DNA from: Crambe crambe
Taxonomy: Eukaryota > Porifera > Demospongiae > Poecilosclerida > Crambeidae
NCBI GenBank assembly: GCA_963924555.1
Contig: OZ004592.1
Location: 5,580,001 to 5,644,000 of the forward strand
Length of the DNA: 64,000 nt
Direction of reading: 5' to 3'
Position 1 is the stretch's first letter. Each line of letters begins with the position of its first letter. Of this stretch, positions 1 through 10,471 are shown in pieces. A model generated the notes under the pieces. It searched no databases. It saw nothing but the letters and a program-made list of their open reading frames with translations, and was not told the DNA's origin. Position numbers and translations under genes: made by a program.

Positions 1-10
1 TCACAGTCTG

Positions 11-40
11 TTGGCCAGTATTCACGTGAATACCGGCCAA
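11..40. repeat. Near-perfect 30-bp palindrome
   Basis: Two 15-base arms are reverse complements with one mismatch, and the centre is CACGTG, an E-box core. It could be a cruciform or dimer-binding site, or part of an exon of the gene whose 3' end follows. Nothing else decides its role. Confidence 0.5.
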
Positions 41-369
41 CCAGACGAGTGATATTACACAAGGTCGTTAGTTACTTAAAATTGAAAAGGATTATTGTAA
101 TGTAATACAAAAACTAGAATTGGTGAAACTAGTGCTGCTTGAGCATTCGAACCCAAGATGTGGAGCACACCTCTTGATCCTGACAAATGTCCTCCTGTAT
201 GTAAGAATTTTTTTTTACACAAAGAGAACTTTTTTTTAATCTAGCAATCAACTACAAAGCCTCTTGTGATGATCTGTGGTACAAACATCAGAGAATGGGA
301 CTATTATGAAGAGGATGGCATGTAGTGCAGGAGTAGCAGGATAAAAACTAACCATTTGCTACGAAAAAT

Positions 370-540
370 CATGGTTATAGCACTTTCTGAAGCTACCCAC
401 ATAGCTTACGTAAAGCTTAAGTGTGATGATGTATATGTAGTGATTGTTGGCTGGATATACAGAACAAAAATTCTTCCTTCATCCCTACCTTTTACTTTTT
501 TGAGCAGTGGTCATCCCTACATTTTTTTCCCATTCCTTTG
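370..540. mobile_element. Diverged half of a foldback element
   Basis: This stretch matches one arm of the foldback elements at 52.5-53.2 kb. Shared blocks are the 'gattgttggctggatataca' block, the 'ttttttgagcagtggtcatc' block and the end 'cctacatttttt'. The other arm is not obvious here, so it looks like a degraded or partial copy. It falls in an intron or upstream region of the first gene. Confidence 0.55.
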
Positions 541-602
541 ATTATTTCGGCTGACCCAATTGGTGGCCTAGTTAATCCTTATCTTATATGCCTCCCCAAC
601 AG

Positions 603-1418
603 GATCGAATTTTCAATGGAATATACAGCAAACATAAGGTCTCTCCCTTTGAGCGAGTCAAATATGGAGTGCTCAATATTGGTAAATCCAGGCATAATTG
701 AACAGTTCTAATTGCTCATTATGCTTGTGTATAGTTGGAGATCCTCGTGGTGTGAAGTGTTGTTCTAGCTATGGGGACTCTTTCCTTCAGGTCTTAGATA
801 GCTAGCTAATTCATAAGTTTGAGTTATAGCTATGTGCTTTGATTATAGTTGAAGAAAGTTCGACTGCGTACGACATTTGCATCTGCTGACACTTCTCATG
901 CTGATGTGAAGCTCTCATGTTGTGAACATTATGGAAATGTGCTCTACCAGTACAAAGATGTGGAGTTAAAGGCAGTATGTTACTCTCTTTGTAGGTCATG
1001 TCCAGCTATGTACATGTACAGCTATTAGTGTGTAAAAATATTCTGTTTCTGTTGATCAAGAGCAGTACCTATGAAATTTATCTACACTACCAGATCTTGT
1101 CTGTTGCTACTAGAGAGAAGACATTTCTTAGATCTGACATAATAACAGACTACAAAGAGGTATATCTTTTGTAAAATACAGCTATTAAACTACAATCATG
1201 CAAGCTTGTGCTCTTTTGTCACTAAGGTTCAAATCCATGGCCCAGTGTGCCTTTCAGAGAACGTAGATTGCATTGTTGTAAATGAGCGACATTCATCCTC
1301 CCCAGCTATGAGAGAGTTACTTGACAAGTTTGTGAAAGAGAACAACTGTAACCTTCTCTGGATGGAAAAAGAAGAAGAGGTTGGATATCAAAGTTTTCAA
1401 AGTAACCTAGCTAGCTAA
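603..1418 (+). CDS. 3' exons of an uncharacterised gene, DUF3626-like module
   Basis: Five exons with good GT/AG borders read in one frame: 603-681, 735-790, 849-974, 1094-1159 and 1227-1418, ending at TAA. The phases agree across all joins. The peptide runs from 'DRIFNGIYSKHKV' through 'VKYGVLNIVGDPRG', 'VRLRTTFASADTSHAD' and 'YKEVQIHGPVCL' to 'NNCNLLWMEKEEE'. The pattern of a 'YG.LNI' strand, a short Gly/Ser loop, 'VRLRTTF..AD' and 'VQIHGPV.L...V.CIVVNERH' recalls the bacterial DUF3626 family as I remember it. I could not check this, and no function is claimed. An upstream exon may end at about 195 before a GTATGTAAG donor (reading MWSTPLDPDKCPP), and further 5' exons lie outside the window. 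Confidence 0.5.
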
Positions 1419-1494
1419 TGGCATTCTCATTAACAAAAATATTATTTTCGCGCGCGCGAGACTGTTAGGCGTGGCCATCTAGCTAGCAAGGAGT

Positions 1495-2568
1495 ATGGCG
1501 TGGTATGGTGCGTTTTTCTATTACCTCTCCCTCATAATAGTCGGCCTAATAGTCTTCAAGATTGCAAGAAATGCATGGAGGATACTGAGGGTCCTGTGCA
1601 GGGTAAGCAACTAGTCTGTGTTACATATTTAATATTAATTTTTGCATGATAGCTGTGTGGTCTCTCAGCAAGTTAGTAATTCTAGAGCTATATTTAGTGG
1701 TACCTTCCACCTTCTCTGCTGACTGCTCATGTTAATAGGTAGCTTAATTATATGAAATCCTCATGTTCTTTCCTTCCTTTTGAATAGTCTATTGCTGATT
1801 CCTTTGTTGTCTGGAGTTTATTAAGGAGTAGCATGTGAGTTTAGTAAGTGAGTAGCTGGCAATAGTGAGTTTACAAATACAGGGATTCACATGATATAAA
1901 GATAAGGCCACTATTGATAGAATCACTATCGATAGAATCCTAGTTTCCTGTCCAAACAAGTGCTACAGGTGGGAGTAATTATTGCTTCATTGTTTTGTCT
2001 CAAAGCCTGTCTTCATCATTCACCACGGGCTTCCCAAATATGGTGACATTTTCAATATGCAGGTGGTGGACAGGAAACACTCATTCTAGGATTAATATGA
2101 GTGGCCTAATGAGTCCACAGATTTAAGTAAACCTGGACATGTTAATATTATAGTAAGAAGAATGCATTACTTTTAGCATTAGGCCTTGGCAGATCATACT
2201 ACATAATTTTAAGAAAAAATAGGAACTTAATAGCATCAAGAATTATGCTGCCTGATATGATGGGAGAAACAACTTCAGCATACCATAGATTAGTGCTATA
2301 TTTACATCATTTTATGTGTTAGTTAACCATCAAGGGAAATAGATAGAGGTAAAAATAGGATAAGTAGGCAGAATTCAAACATAAGGCCTAGACATTACCC
2401 GTTGTGAATTGATAATATCTCACAGATCCAGTTATTCGATGGACAAAAGTTCACGGATGCACGCATACCTTTGTAAAACTGAACATCTTGATATTGTAAG
2501 TTGATAGGTCCAGTCTTATACATAATTATCATTAACACAAAGTAAATCTATTTGGTGTGTTGTTATTA

Positions 2569-2612
<44 letters not shown>

Positions 2613-4313
2613 GGTGAGCATGCAAGAAGTTTATAATTTCTTACTATGTGATGTTGAAGCTGAAGCATCGTAAGTGACTGATACTGACATCTGATACATT
2701 AACCACATAAAGAGAGGTTGTCCTCTCTTCATATTAGCACAACTGATTGAAACCTTAAGAGAGAGGTCGATTCTGTTTTATCTTCTTATCAACGGTTCCA
2801 CTTCATGCTCTAGAGTTGAAGATGTTCAAAAGATTGTACAGTCATATTCCCACCTGATGTTATGTCGGGAAAAGATAGATGGATCACTCAGGGGAATCAT
2901 GGGCTTGAACATCGTCAGGAAGAAGGAGTACACCATTCTTAGAACCGATCTTACTTTCTTTAAGAAATTCTACAGAGGAGGGTCCTACCATTATCTTGTC
3001 CCTGGCTACCTCATGATAAAAGGTACAATAGCAGTGTATCACTTAAGGGCTGGATCCACATTAACTACAACTGATCATTTCAGACCATTTTACAGTTATT
3101 TCTAGCTCCTGATCAGTAGGCTTCAGAGGTGCTATTTATTTTATTTTTGTGTGTGTGTGTATATTCAATAATGACATGGTATCGCCTAGATTACACCAGA
3201 TTGAATCTTATTCACTGAAGAGCATTCCCCCTAGATGGTAGCTATGGCCGTGCCACTATAAATGAGCTGACTCTGGCTCTGTTAAACGAGCAAAATCCCT
3301 GGACAAATAGCTGGACATATGGCCGAATCCCAGCAGCTATGTATGCAGCATTTTGACTTGTCTGTTTATGAAGGAGGCCATCCCTGTATCCACCACTATC
3401 TCCAAAGTCCCTCTCAATTATACCACAGCACTGTGTAGTTACAATCCCATAATGTCTTCTGGTTGCAGAATTACTGGCTCGACCTTTCACCCCTATTTAT
3501 GCCGTGGGGAAAGTCTACAGCTACAAAGCGTATCTATTAGGAGTGAAAATGAAGAACACTTACCCTCGCTATGATCGCGAAACACCCAAGAGAGTCAAGA
3601 CTATTATCAATGAGTTTGCTGAAAGTGTTTTAAGGCCAAAGGAGACCTACGACCCTAAGACCAACATTCTGACTGCTGCTAGAAATTACAGCCACTTGAA
3701 GGAAAATCTGACAGTGGTGACTGAACAGGATCTGAAAAACCCCCATGTGAAGTTTTTTGTTGAAAGAAATCCGGGATGGATGAAGGTAAGAAAAATCCTA
3801 ATGACCCTTTACCAGCTATTTGTACTCAAGCTTTTTGGTACCCTTTACCAACTTCAATGATTGTAGGGTGACTGTCTAGTAATGGCTTGTTATTTTGATA
3901 TGAAGACACTGATTGGTGGAATGATGATAGGACTGCGAAGGTTTTTGTGTGGTCATAAAAAAAGAGAAGTAAGTATCCATAGGAATTATATCGGAACTGC
4001 TTCTCTTCGAATTATCTTATTCTAATCTTGCACTATCTAGTCCTTTGTCATATTTCACTATAATGATAACTCTATCTCTCTTATTCACATACAGCTTTCT
4101 TCTAATTGGAAGAGACCAAGGAGATTGACTTTTCAAGACCAGGATTTCAACCTTGAAGCAAAAAGAGTGTATGAATCAGAAGTCTTGGGATCTGAGGAAA
4201 CACCAAGTGACAGAACTTTCTCTGTCCGCCGCTCTCATTCAATTCCAGAGACACCCTGTGAACTGAATGTGAATTTTAGTGTAGATTCATTGCTGGAATC
4301 CACCACTGAATGA
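1495..4313 (+). CDS. Uncharacterised GNAT-like, possibly membrane-linked protein (complete copy)
   Basis: The exons I can support are 2426-2495, 2614-2669, 2814-3022, 3469-3785, 3867-3968 and 4095-4313 (TGA), and their phases agree. An upstream exon at 1495-1602 begins with ATG and encodes one strongly hydrophobic segment (MAWYGAFFYYLSLIIVGLIV), but it does not join the 2426 exon in frame. Either an exon is missed or translation starts at the ATG in exon 2426-2495 (MDKSSRMHAY). The block 'YSHLMLCREKIDGSLRGIMGLNI' followed by 'RGGSYHYLVPGYL' resembles strands of a GNAT acyltransferase fold (inference). The later part contains 'RPFTPIYAVGKVYSYKAYL' and 'VKFFVERNPGWMKGDCLVMA'. The last exon is polar with SVRRSHS, a possible phosphosite. 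Its 3' half was copied to 12.4-13.6 kb. Confidence 0.5.
2566..2612 (+). repeat. (TTA)n microsatellite at a splice acceptor
   Basis: About 15 TTA units run straight into the TTAG acceptor of the 2614 exon, so the repeat doubles as a pyrimidine-poor splice-site lead-in. Confidence 0.8.
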
Positions 4314-4513
4314 AACAAACAAGCATTGAATGCAACATTGAATCCAGCATTAAATCTAACATTGGAGGACATTGGATCCAGAATGAATTCTCCAATGAGC
4401 AAAGTAGAATAGCACTGTGGATGCACTGAATTAAGATACAGATAAGATAAGATGCTTAGTTTACAAAGCGCTCACAAATTGCCACAGTGTTCATTTGATG
4501 GAAAGTTAGCTAT

Positions 4514-4530
4514 TTTGTGCATGCGCAGTA
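4514..4530 (+). promoter_or_regulatory. NRF1-like GCATGCGCA motif upstream of receptor A
   Basis: A GTGCATGCGCAG core lies about 480 bp before the receptor ATG. The duplicate has the same core (GCATGCGCAG) about 40 bp before its ATG. The consensus resembles animal NRF1 sites. Its function is inferred only. Confidence 0.35.
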
Positions 4531-4742
4531 TTTTACCCTCAGGTGATCACCGGACCACTTTTTATCCCATGCCTGCAGAGTTAGCCAAGTGATTATGTAT
4601 ATATGAAGCACCATGACCTTCAAGAATCAAGCATATCGAAAACTCCTTCTGATAAGTGGGTGAATAATATAAAGTGGACATGGTGATCCCACGCACAAGC
4701 ACACCGGGCCACTCAAAATTCTGTGGATACACCCCTGCATGT

Positions 4743-4868
4743 ACTGTAAAAATGAGTGTTTTACTGCACACCATTTCCCCAATACACACTTTTTTTTTTG
4801 TTTTTTAGTGTGTGTATTGGGACAATTTAGTGTGCAATAGAACACACTTTCATTTTGACCGTTACCAA
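4743..4868. mobile_element. Foldback MITE, family with CACTGTAAAAA ends
   Basis: Inverted arms run from 'actgtaaaaatgagtgtttt' to 'acactttcattttgaccgtt' around an A/T-rich centre. A better-preserved member is at 47045-47169 with matching internal blocks ('gcacac..att..ccaatacacac'). There is no coding capacity, and the short palindrome with a TA-rich flank suits a non-autonomous DNA element. Confidence 0.7.
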
Positions 4869-5006
4869 ATGAATCCGTGCATGAATGTTATATGAACAGA
4901 TCGAGCTGCATGCTTTGAACGAATTGTTGGTTTCAATTTGGAGTTTATCAATTGCTGTTCTAAGTTAATTTGATTATATCGAAAACCGCGAAGGGTGCAG
5001 TGAAGC

Positions 5007-7166
5007 ATGGCAAGTATTAGCTCCTGCTCCTGCCTGTTAGTGTGCATTTTAATCGTTTGTACTTGTACGAAACTGAAGGTGTTGAACGTGGTGACTCTAC
5101 TCCCCTATCCCAATCCCGACCTGCTTCCCTCCCTTCAGCCATCCATTGATGACGGAGAGGTACTCCACTCCATCGGGAATTTCGCAGCAAGTCTAGTCAA
5201 TAAGAATGAGAATATCTTGAAGGGATACGAGATCAAACTAGTGAAGAGAGATAGTGGATGCAACGTCAACTTTAGAGCACTCTATGCATTTACATCAGCG
5301 ATACTCAACTCCAGTTTGGCACCAATTGTTGGAGCTGTGGGACCTGCATGTTCATTATCTTCTAGGTCTGTAGCACCCTTAAGTGGACGCAATGAAATAG
5401 CGGTGCTGAATGTTCATTTATCTCACTATGGGACTCAGAATGACCGTACCCTGTACCCTTATTCATTCAGTAGTCTGGGTTCAGTGAAGACCTTGGCAGA
5501 CACTATTGTGTTTCTAATAGAGCAAAGAAAGTGGACGAAAGTGGGTATTTTTTACGATGACTCCAGGTTAATTCATCGATCATTAGCAGACTTAATCAAC
5601 AAAGGAGCATCTGAGAGAAATTTGAGTACTGATTTTTTACAAGTTGGTATTTCACCTAACAATCTTGCTCCTTTTGAATCAATAGAGAATAAGTACCGCA
5701 TAATTTTTCTCCTACTGGGTACAAATTTACGAAAAATGATACTCTGTATTGCTCATCATAGGAACTATATTCCACCCACTTACCAATTTCTTCTAACCGT
5801 TGACACTTTTGATGATATTCCCACAGAATTTTACTTCAATTCTCAGTTTTACAACTGCAGCAAAGATGAAATGGAAGCAATATTGAACGAATCCATATAT
5901 ATTCATTATCAGTTAGAGCGGGCAGATAGTAATCAAGTGACAGATTCAGGTATTACATTGAAGGTATTTGAAAGAATGCTCCATGGAGACACACAAAAAA
6001 ATATTTATTCTGCAATCTTCTTTGATGGAATTTGGGCTCTATTCATGGCCCTTAATAGTTCATCGAGTCGTGCTAACTTGACAGCTTATGGATACGGTCA
6101 ACAGAATACTACAGACATTATCCGAGAAGAAATGTTCAAACTGAAATTCGAAGGACTGTCTGGATTGATTGAGTTTGATAATATAACCGGTTCCGTCAAA
6201 CAAAATGTCATTCTTGAGAGAAATGATACACACTTAGCTTTCTATAACAGAAGTGCAGAGAAGCTGGAAATTTATCATGGTTTGGACCTCGAGGATGAGT
6301 TTGGGAGTAAAATTCGGACAATACCGAAGCAAGTGGCGTACGTGATGCTGTCTATTGTAACTTTAGTGTTCTTATTGGTATTTACTCTCAACCTTCTAAC
6401 TTGTATCTATCGAGATAGGAAATCTGTGAAAGCCTCGAGTGTTAGGCTGACTCAGTTGGCGTTCATCAGCTGCTACATCTTTGTCGTGTTATTAATACTC
6501 ACCATTGTGATTTACTGCTTCTCTGATGCAATTGATCCTCAGATTGTATGCAGAATTGAAGACTTTCATGGTTTTTTCGCTTCACTTGGCTTGACTCTGC
6601 TTTTCGGAGTCATCTTTATGCGGACTTGGAGAATATACAGAATATTTGTACATTTCAAGAATCCTGGTCGGTTTCTATCTGATCATGCTCTGGCCTTTGT
6701 TGTACTGACAATGGTGGTAATTAATGCTGCAATTGTAATAATACCAATATTCATTGATCCTTATCGACCCAAAAGTATCCAAGATGGAAATTCTAAATAT
6801 AATAATACCACCTTATTGGTAAATCTAAGATGCCAACGAAGATGCTTTGAGCTTTGGTACTTTGGAGGCTCAATTATTTGGATATTTCAGCTGATAGCCA
6901 CTGTGATATTGGCAATTTTGTCTCGCAAGGTTCGTTACAAGAATTTCAAGACATTGTGTGTTATGAAGCTTTCCTACTTGCTATCAGCCATCACTTGTGT
7001 ATCTCTATTGTTTTATATTGTATTCTATTATCGAGAAGGATATGCCAGCACTGTTGTGCGTTTCTGTGCTATGTGCATCTTTCTACTTAGTGTTATCTGT
7101 GTGCCTAGTGCTATGCTGTTTCTCCCTCCTCTACTTTCATTTTTCAAAAGTAAATCTAAAATTTAA
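5007..7166 (+). CDS. Class C GPCR, metabotropic GABA-B-like (copy A)
   Basis: Single-exon 719-aa receptor. Residues 1-22 form a signal peptide (MASISSCSCLLVCILIVCTC). Residues about 25-425 form a periplasmic-binding-like Venus flytrap ectodomain with many N-glycosylation sequons and cysteines. Residues about 437-715 hold seven hydrophobic helices typical of 7TM_3, with 'RLTQLAFISCYIF' in TM2, 'FGVIFMRTWRIYRIF' at the end of TM3 (the GABA-B type 'R.WR...IF') and an FxDPYRP loop after TM4. The cytoplasmic tail is only a few residues (SKSKI), unlike vertebrate GABA-B receptors with coiled-coil tails. The ligand is unknown; GABA or glutamate binding cannot be asserted. The phospholipase pseudogene starts 73 bp downstream. 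The start is chosen at ATG 5007, which matches copy B. Confidence 0.9.
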   Translation: MASISSCSCLLVCILIVCTCTKLKVLNVVTLLPYPNPDLLPSLQPSIDDGEVLHSIGNFAASLVNKNENILKGYEIKLVKRDSGCNVNFRALYAFTSAILNSSLAPIVGAVGPACSLSSRSVAPLSGRNEIAVLNVHLSHYGTQNDRTLYPYSFSSLGSVKTLADTIVFLIEQRKWTKVGIFYDDSRLIHRSLADLINKGASERNLSTDFLQVGISPNNLAPFESIENKYRIIFLLLGTNLRKMILCIAHHRNYIPPTYQFLLTVDTFDDIPTEFYFNSQFYNCSKDEMEAILNESIYIHYQLERADSNQVTDSGITLKVFERMLHGDTQKNIYSAIFFDGIWALFMALNSSSSRANLTAYGYGQQNTTDIIREEMFKLKFEGLSGLIEFDNITGSVKQNVILERNDTHLAFYNRSAEKLEIYHGLDLEDEFGSKIRTIPKQVAYVMLSIVTLVFLLVFTLNLLTCIYRDRKSVKASSVRLTQLAFISCYIFVVLLILTIVIYCFSDAIDPQIVCRIEDFHGFFASLGLTLLFGVIFMRTWRIYRIFVHFKNPGRFLSDHALAFVVLTMVVINAAIVIIPIFIDPYRPKSIQDGNSKYNNTTLLVNLRCQRRCFELWYFGGSIIWIFQLIATVILAILSRKVRYKNFKTLCVMKLSYLLSAITCVSLLFYIVFYYREGYASTVVRFCAMCIFLLSVICVPSAMLFLPPLLSFFKSKSKI

Positions 7167-7203
7167 TAATTTTTACTCAAAAAAAAATAATTATTATTAT
7201 ATA

Positions 7204-7236
7204 TAATATATAACTTCGCGGAATTTGCGCGAATCC
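7204..7236 (+). promoter_or_regulatory. Conserved GC-rich element between receptor and phospholipase (copy A)
   Basis: The string 'cttcgcggaatttgcgcgaa' lies in the 73 bp between the two genes and is unchanged in copy B at about 16502. It is a near inverted repeat (TTCGCG..CGCGAA) and its TTTGCGCG core resembles an E2F site. Promoter function is inferred from position and conservation. Confidence 0.45.
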
Positions 7237-9363
7237 AAAATGGACAAAAAGTGCCTCCTGTTCGTGCTGACTTATTTTCTTCTCCTTCTCCTGGAAGTGC
7301 AGGCTTATCTCTAGGATTAGATGCATCCTTTAATAGCTCTATTTCTCTAGGGCCAGCCTTAACAACCAGCAACGATGGTAAGTCAGAGATAGGTGTGCAT
7401 TATTAAGAATTCACCTTACATGCATTAACTGTCAAGAAAATCCACCTACCACATCTATAATTCCCAAGCCTTCTTCATCATCACAAAGAAGTTCCCCTGC
7501 TCCAGGAGACAATTCTGAAATAAAGGAGATGCTTCAGTCTGTGCAAATGACACCTACCGCAGACTTGGACAATACCAATGAACTGAGCACTGTACCTCTG
7601 GACAGTCCAGTATTATCCTCTAGTGCCAGGTTAATATAAAAGTCTCAGAGATCTAGTTACACACAAAAATTACCAATACCCTTCAGTGCCTGAACCTATA
7701 AACACAAAGAAGGCTATTCTTATAGTTCCATATAGTGATATTTCCTAGTTATCTGAATTGAGTAGGAATGGTGGCTATTTTGGGGCATAGTATATGAATT
7801 GTGATACACCAATACACCAAAATGGCCACCAGACTAGCAAAAAAAAGAGAAGAGATTCTTGCAAGTGTTTCATGTTTGTATTGATCTTAGCAGTGAGTCT
7901 CTACCAGTGTCCTCTGCTCCAACTGGTGTCCTGAGTAGTAGTACTGACACTGCTGTGACTGGCAACATCAACCAGACCCCAGGACCTCCCCCACAAACTG
8001 GAGCCAGTTCCAATCCGTATCGCATAGGAACTGGAATTGGTTCCAGAAAGCCAGCGTACGGTGTTTCGGGTATTGCTTCCTTTGGTGGTCCTACTTCCAA
8101 CGTACCTCCTGCCACTGGCCAACCAAGTGAGCAGGTGATGGTCCCTTCACAGGTTGGCTACGGTGGTCAACCTAGCGAGCAAACAATGATCACTTCACAG
8201 GTTGGCTACCAGCCAATCCAACCTTCCTCTTCTCTACAGGTAAAGAAGAATATCTCACCACGACCACATGTGTATTGATGATAGTTCAAAGTGCATTACT
8301 TCGTATGAAATCTATCAAAGTGGAGTTACATCAAGGGGCTGAGGTTACATGCTCCTTTTTCTTATTGAGTATACTTTTAGGTGTCCTGTGAGAGGTTTGT
8401 CCTCTTCTTGGAGCATCCTTTCCACTGTGTTCCTATTTACTTTATTTTATATAGTCCAAAGGGATCGCAAGCGGAGCTCCTCCCCCTACCTCTGGTTTTG
8501 GACCCTCCTCTTCATCCACCCTCTTAAGTGGGAGCACCGTGGGGAGTGAATTAGTGGGAGGGTTCCTGCCAATCAGTCATCACTGGTTCTACCTGCGTTC
8601 TCAGGAAAAGTACTGGATGCCATTTTCACTGACAGACTCAAAATCACTGGAAAGTGCCTTCTTCAGTTGCCAAGATCCTTCACGACAGGTTTGCTCTCTA
8701 CATCAATCAGCATAGGGTTTTCCTCCTTGTTTATTGGCACAGATACTAGTTCCCACTGATGGTGGTCGCTATGACGTGGACCTGTTTTCCCGCCAGCGCC
8801 AAGCAGTGTATTGGAGTGAGCTTGAGCCTGCATCTGAAGTTCGTCGATGCTCGTGGTTCTATAAGGGAGAATCCGATAGGTGGTTTCTACCATACAGTGA
8901 GGCCACTGCCTTGAGGCTAGAGGTATTCCCAATCATGTGTGCAAGACCAGCTGCAGAATCCCTTAGGCTGTAATAGAGTTTTTGAGTGCAGCTTTACTAT
9001 TGCAAACATCCTGTCTTTAACTCTTTGTAGCCCTGAATTCTTAAATAATGATTCATGTTCATGGGTGTTGTATTCAAACATTCCCCTCTGTAAATTAATA
9101 GGAGGAGTACCAAGTTGCTGTGAGCCGTTCCACCTGGAATCACAGGGTGGAGGGGAGTATGTCGTCATGCACTCTCACTCCTCCATTGTCCACTATCCTT
9201 CTTCATCTTCCTCAACTATATCTGATTTGGATGAAAGTTATCCTCACCCAAAGGCAGTCATGAGGGGCTTTGCTGACCTGGATAAAGTTGAAACAGGTAC
9301 ATATAACTAGTCCCCACGCCACAACACCTATTGCCCATCCACTCTTCCCACTTTAACTCTCAT

Positions 9364-9476
<113 letters not shown>

Positions 9477-10394
9477 CTCCATGTAGGAGAGCAGCCTCAT
9501 ATTGACCATCTAGTGTTTGTTGTACATGGCATTGGAGCACACCATGATCTCAGCTTCAGGAGCTTAGTAGACTGTGGTAAGCCTGGAAAAGGACAGAACC
9601 AGATCTTTATGATGCTTTAATACAATGGAACCCCCTGAGCTATAGAAATCAGGATTGTGCTTGACAATTGTAACATTGTATGATACTTGAGATATATTTT
9701 GATTAGTGGATGACTTTCGTGAGGTGTCTCAGCTGATGCTAAAGACGCACGAATTTGCTAGACAAGCTTCTCGCGATGGAGATGGTGGGGGAAGAGTCGA
9801 GTTCCTTCCTGTTCACTGGCATTCTAAGCTGCACACCAGTGGAGTTGACGAGTAAGCTGGGAAGGGAACCTTTTTTCTTTTTCTTTTTTTTCTGTCTGAA
9901 TTTGTTGATGGTTTTGACTATGTGCTTGAGGGGCCAGCCTCTGGGGAGGTATGTAGAAGTCAAATTTAGACAGCTTGAGCGTTGCTGTTGTTGTTTTTAT
10001 TTTTTATTTTTTTCAATAGCAACTTACAGCTTCTGATTCCTTACAAAAGGCCTATGCATGTGGCGGGCATTAATTACGCCTACATCCCCATCCTGTCTTT
10101 TAAAAGGTTACAGCAATAACACTATGGTGGGCATTATACACTTACTTCCCATCCTTCCATGCTGAATAAGGTTATAACATACAGGTACCGTATGGGAAAA
10201 AAATTTTCGGAAGTGGATATTAAACATACGGTTTTTTGAAGTGGATGTTAGTAAACCTTTCCACATCAGACACTTCCTCCACTACCTACAAGCCAATCTA
10301 ACTGGGTTTGTGGTTGTCAGTCTTCATTTTGTCACTAGGGGGTGAATGATTTGTCATCGCTCTATGGCATGATCATCTCATGCATGACTGCTTA

Positions 10395-10470
<76 letters not shown>
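10395..10470 (+). repeat. Compound (TC)n(AC)n microsatellite at exon 10 acceptor (copy A)
   Basis: The tract passes from TC to AC and ends in CACAG, which is the splice acceptor of the exon 10 counterpart. Confidence 0.85.

Positions 10471-10471
<1 letters not shown>

Noticed and set aside
4627-4845. Minus-strand Cys/Lys-rich ORF of 72 aa
   Set aside because: It reads through the poly-T centre of a MITE and has no counterpart in the duplicated unit.
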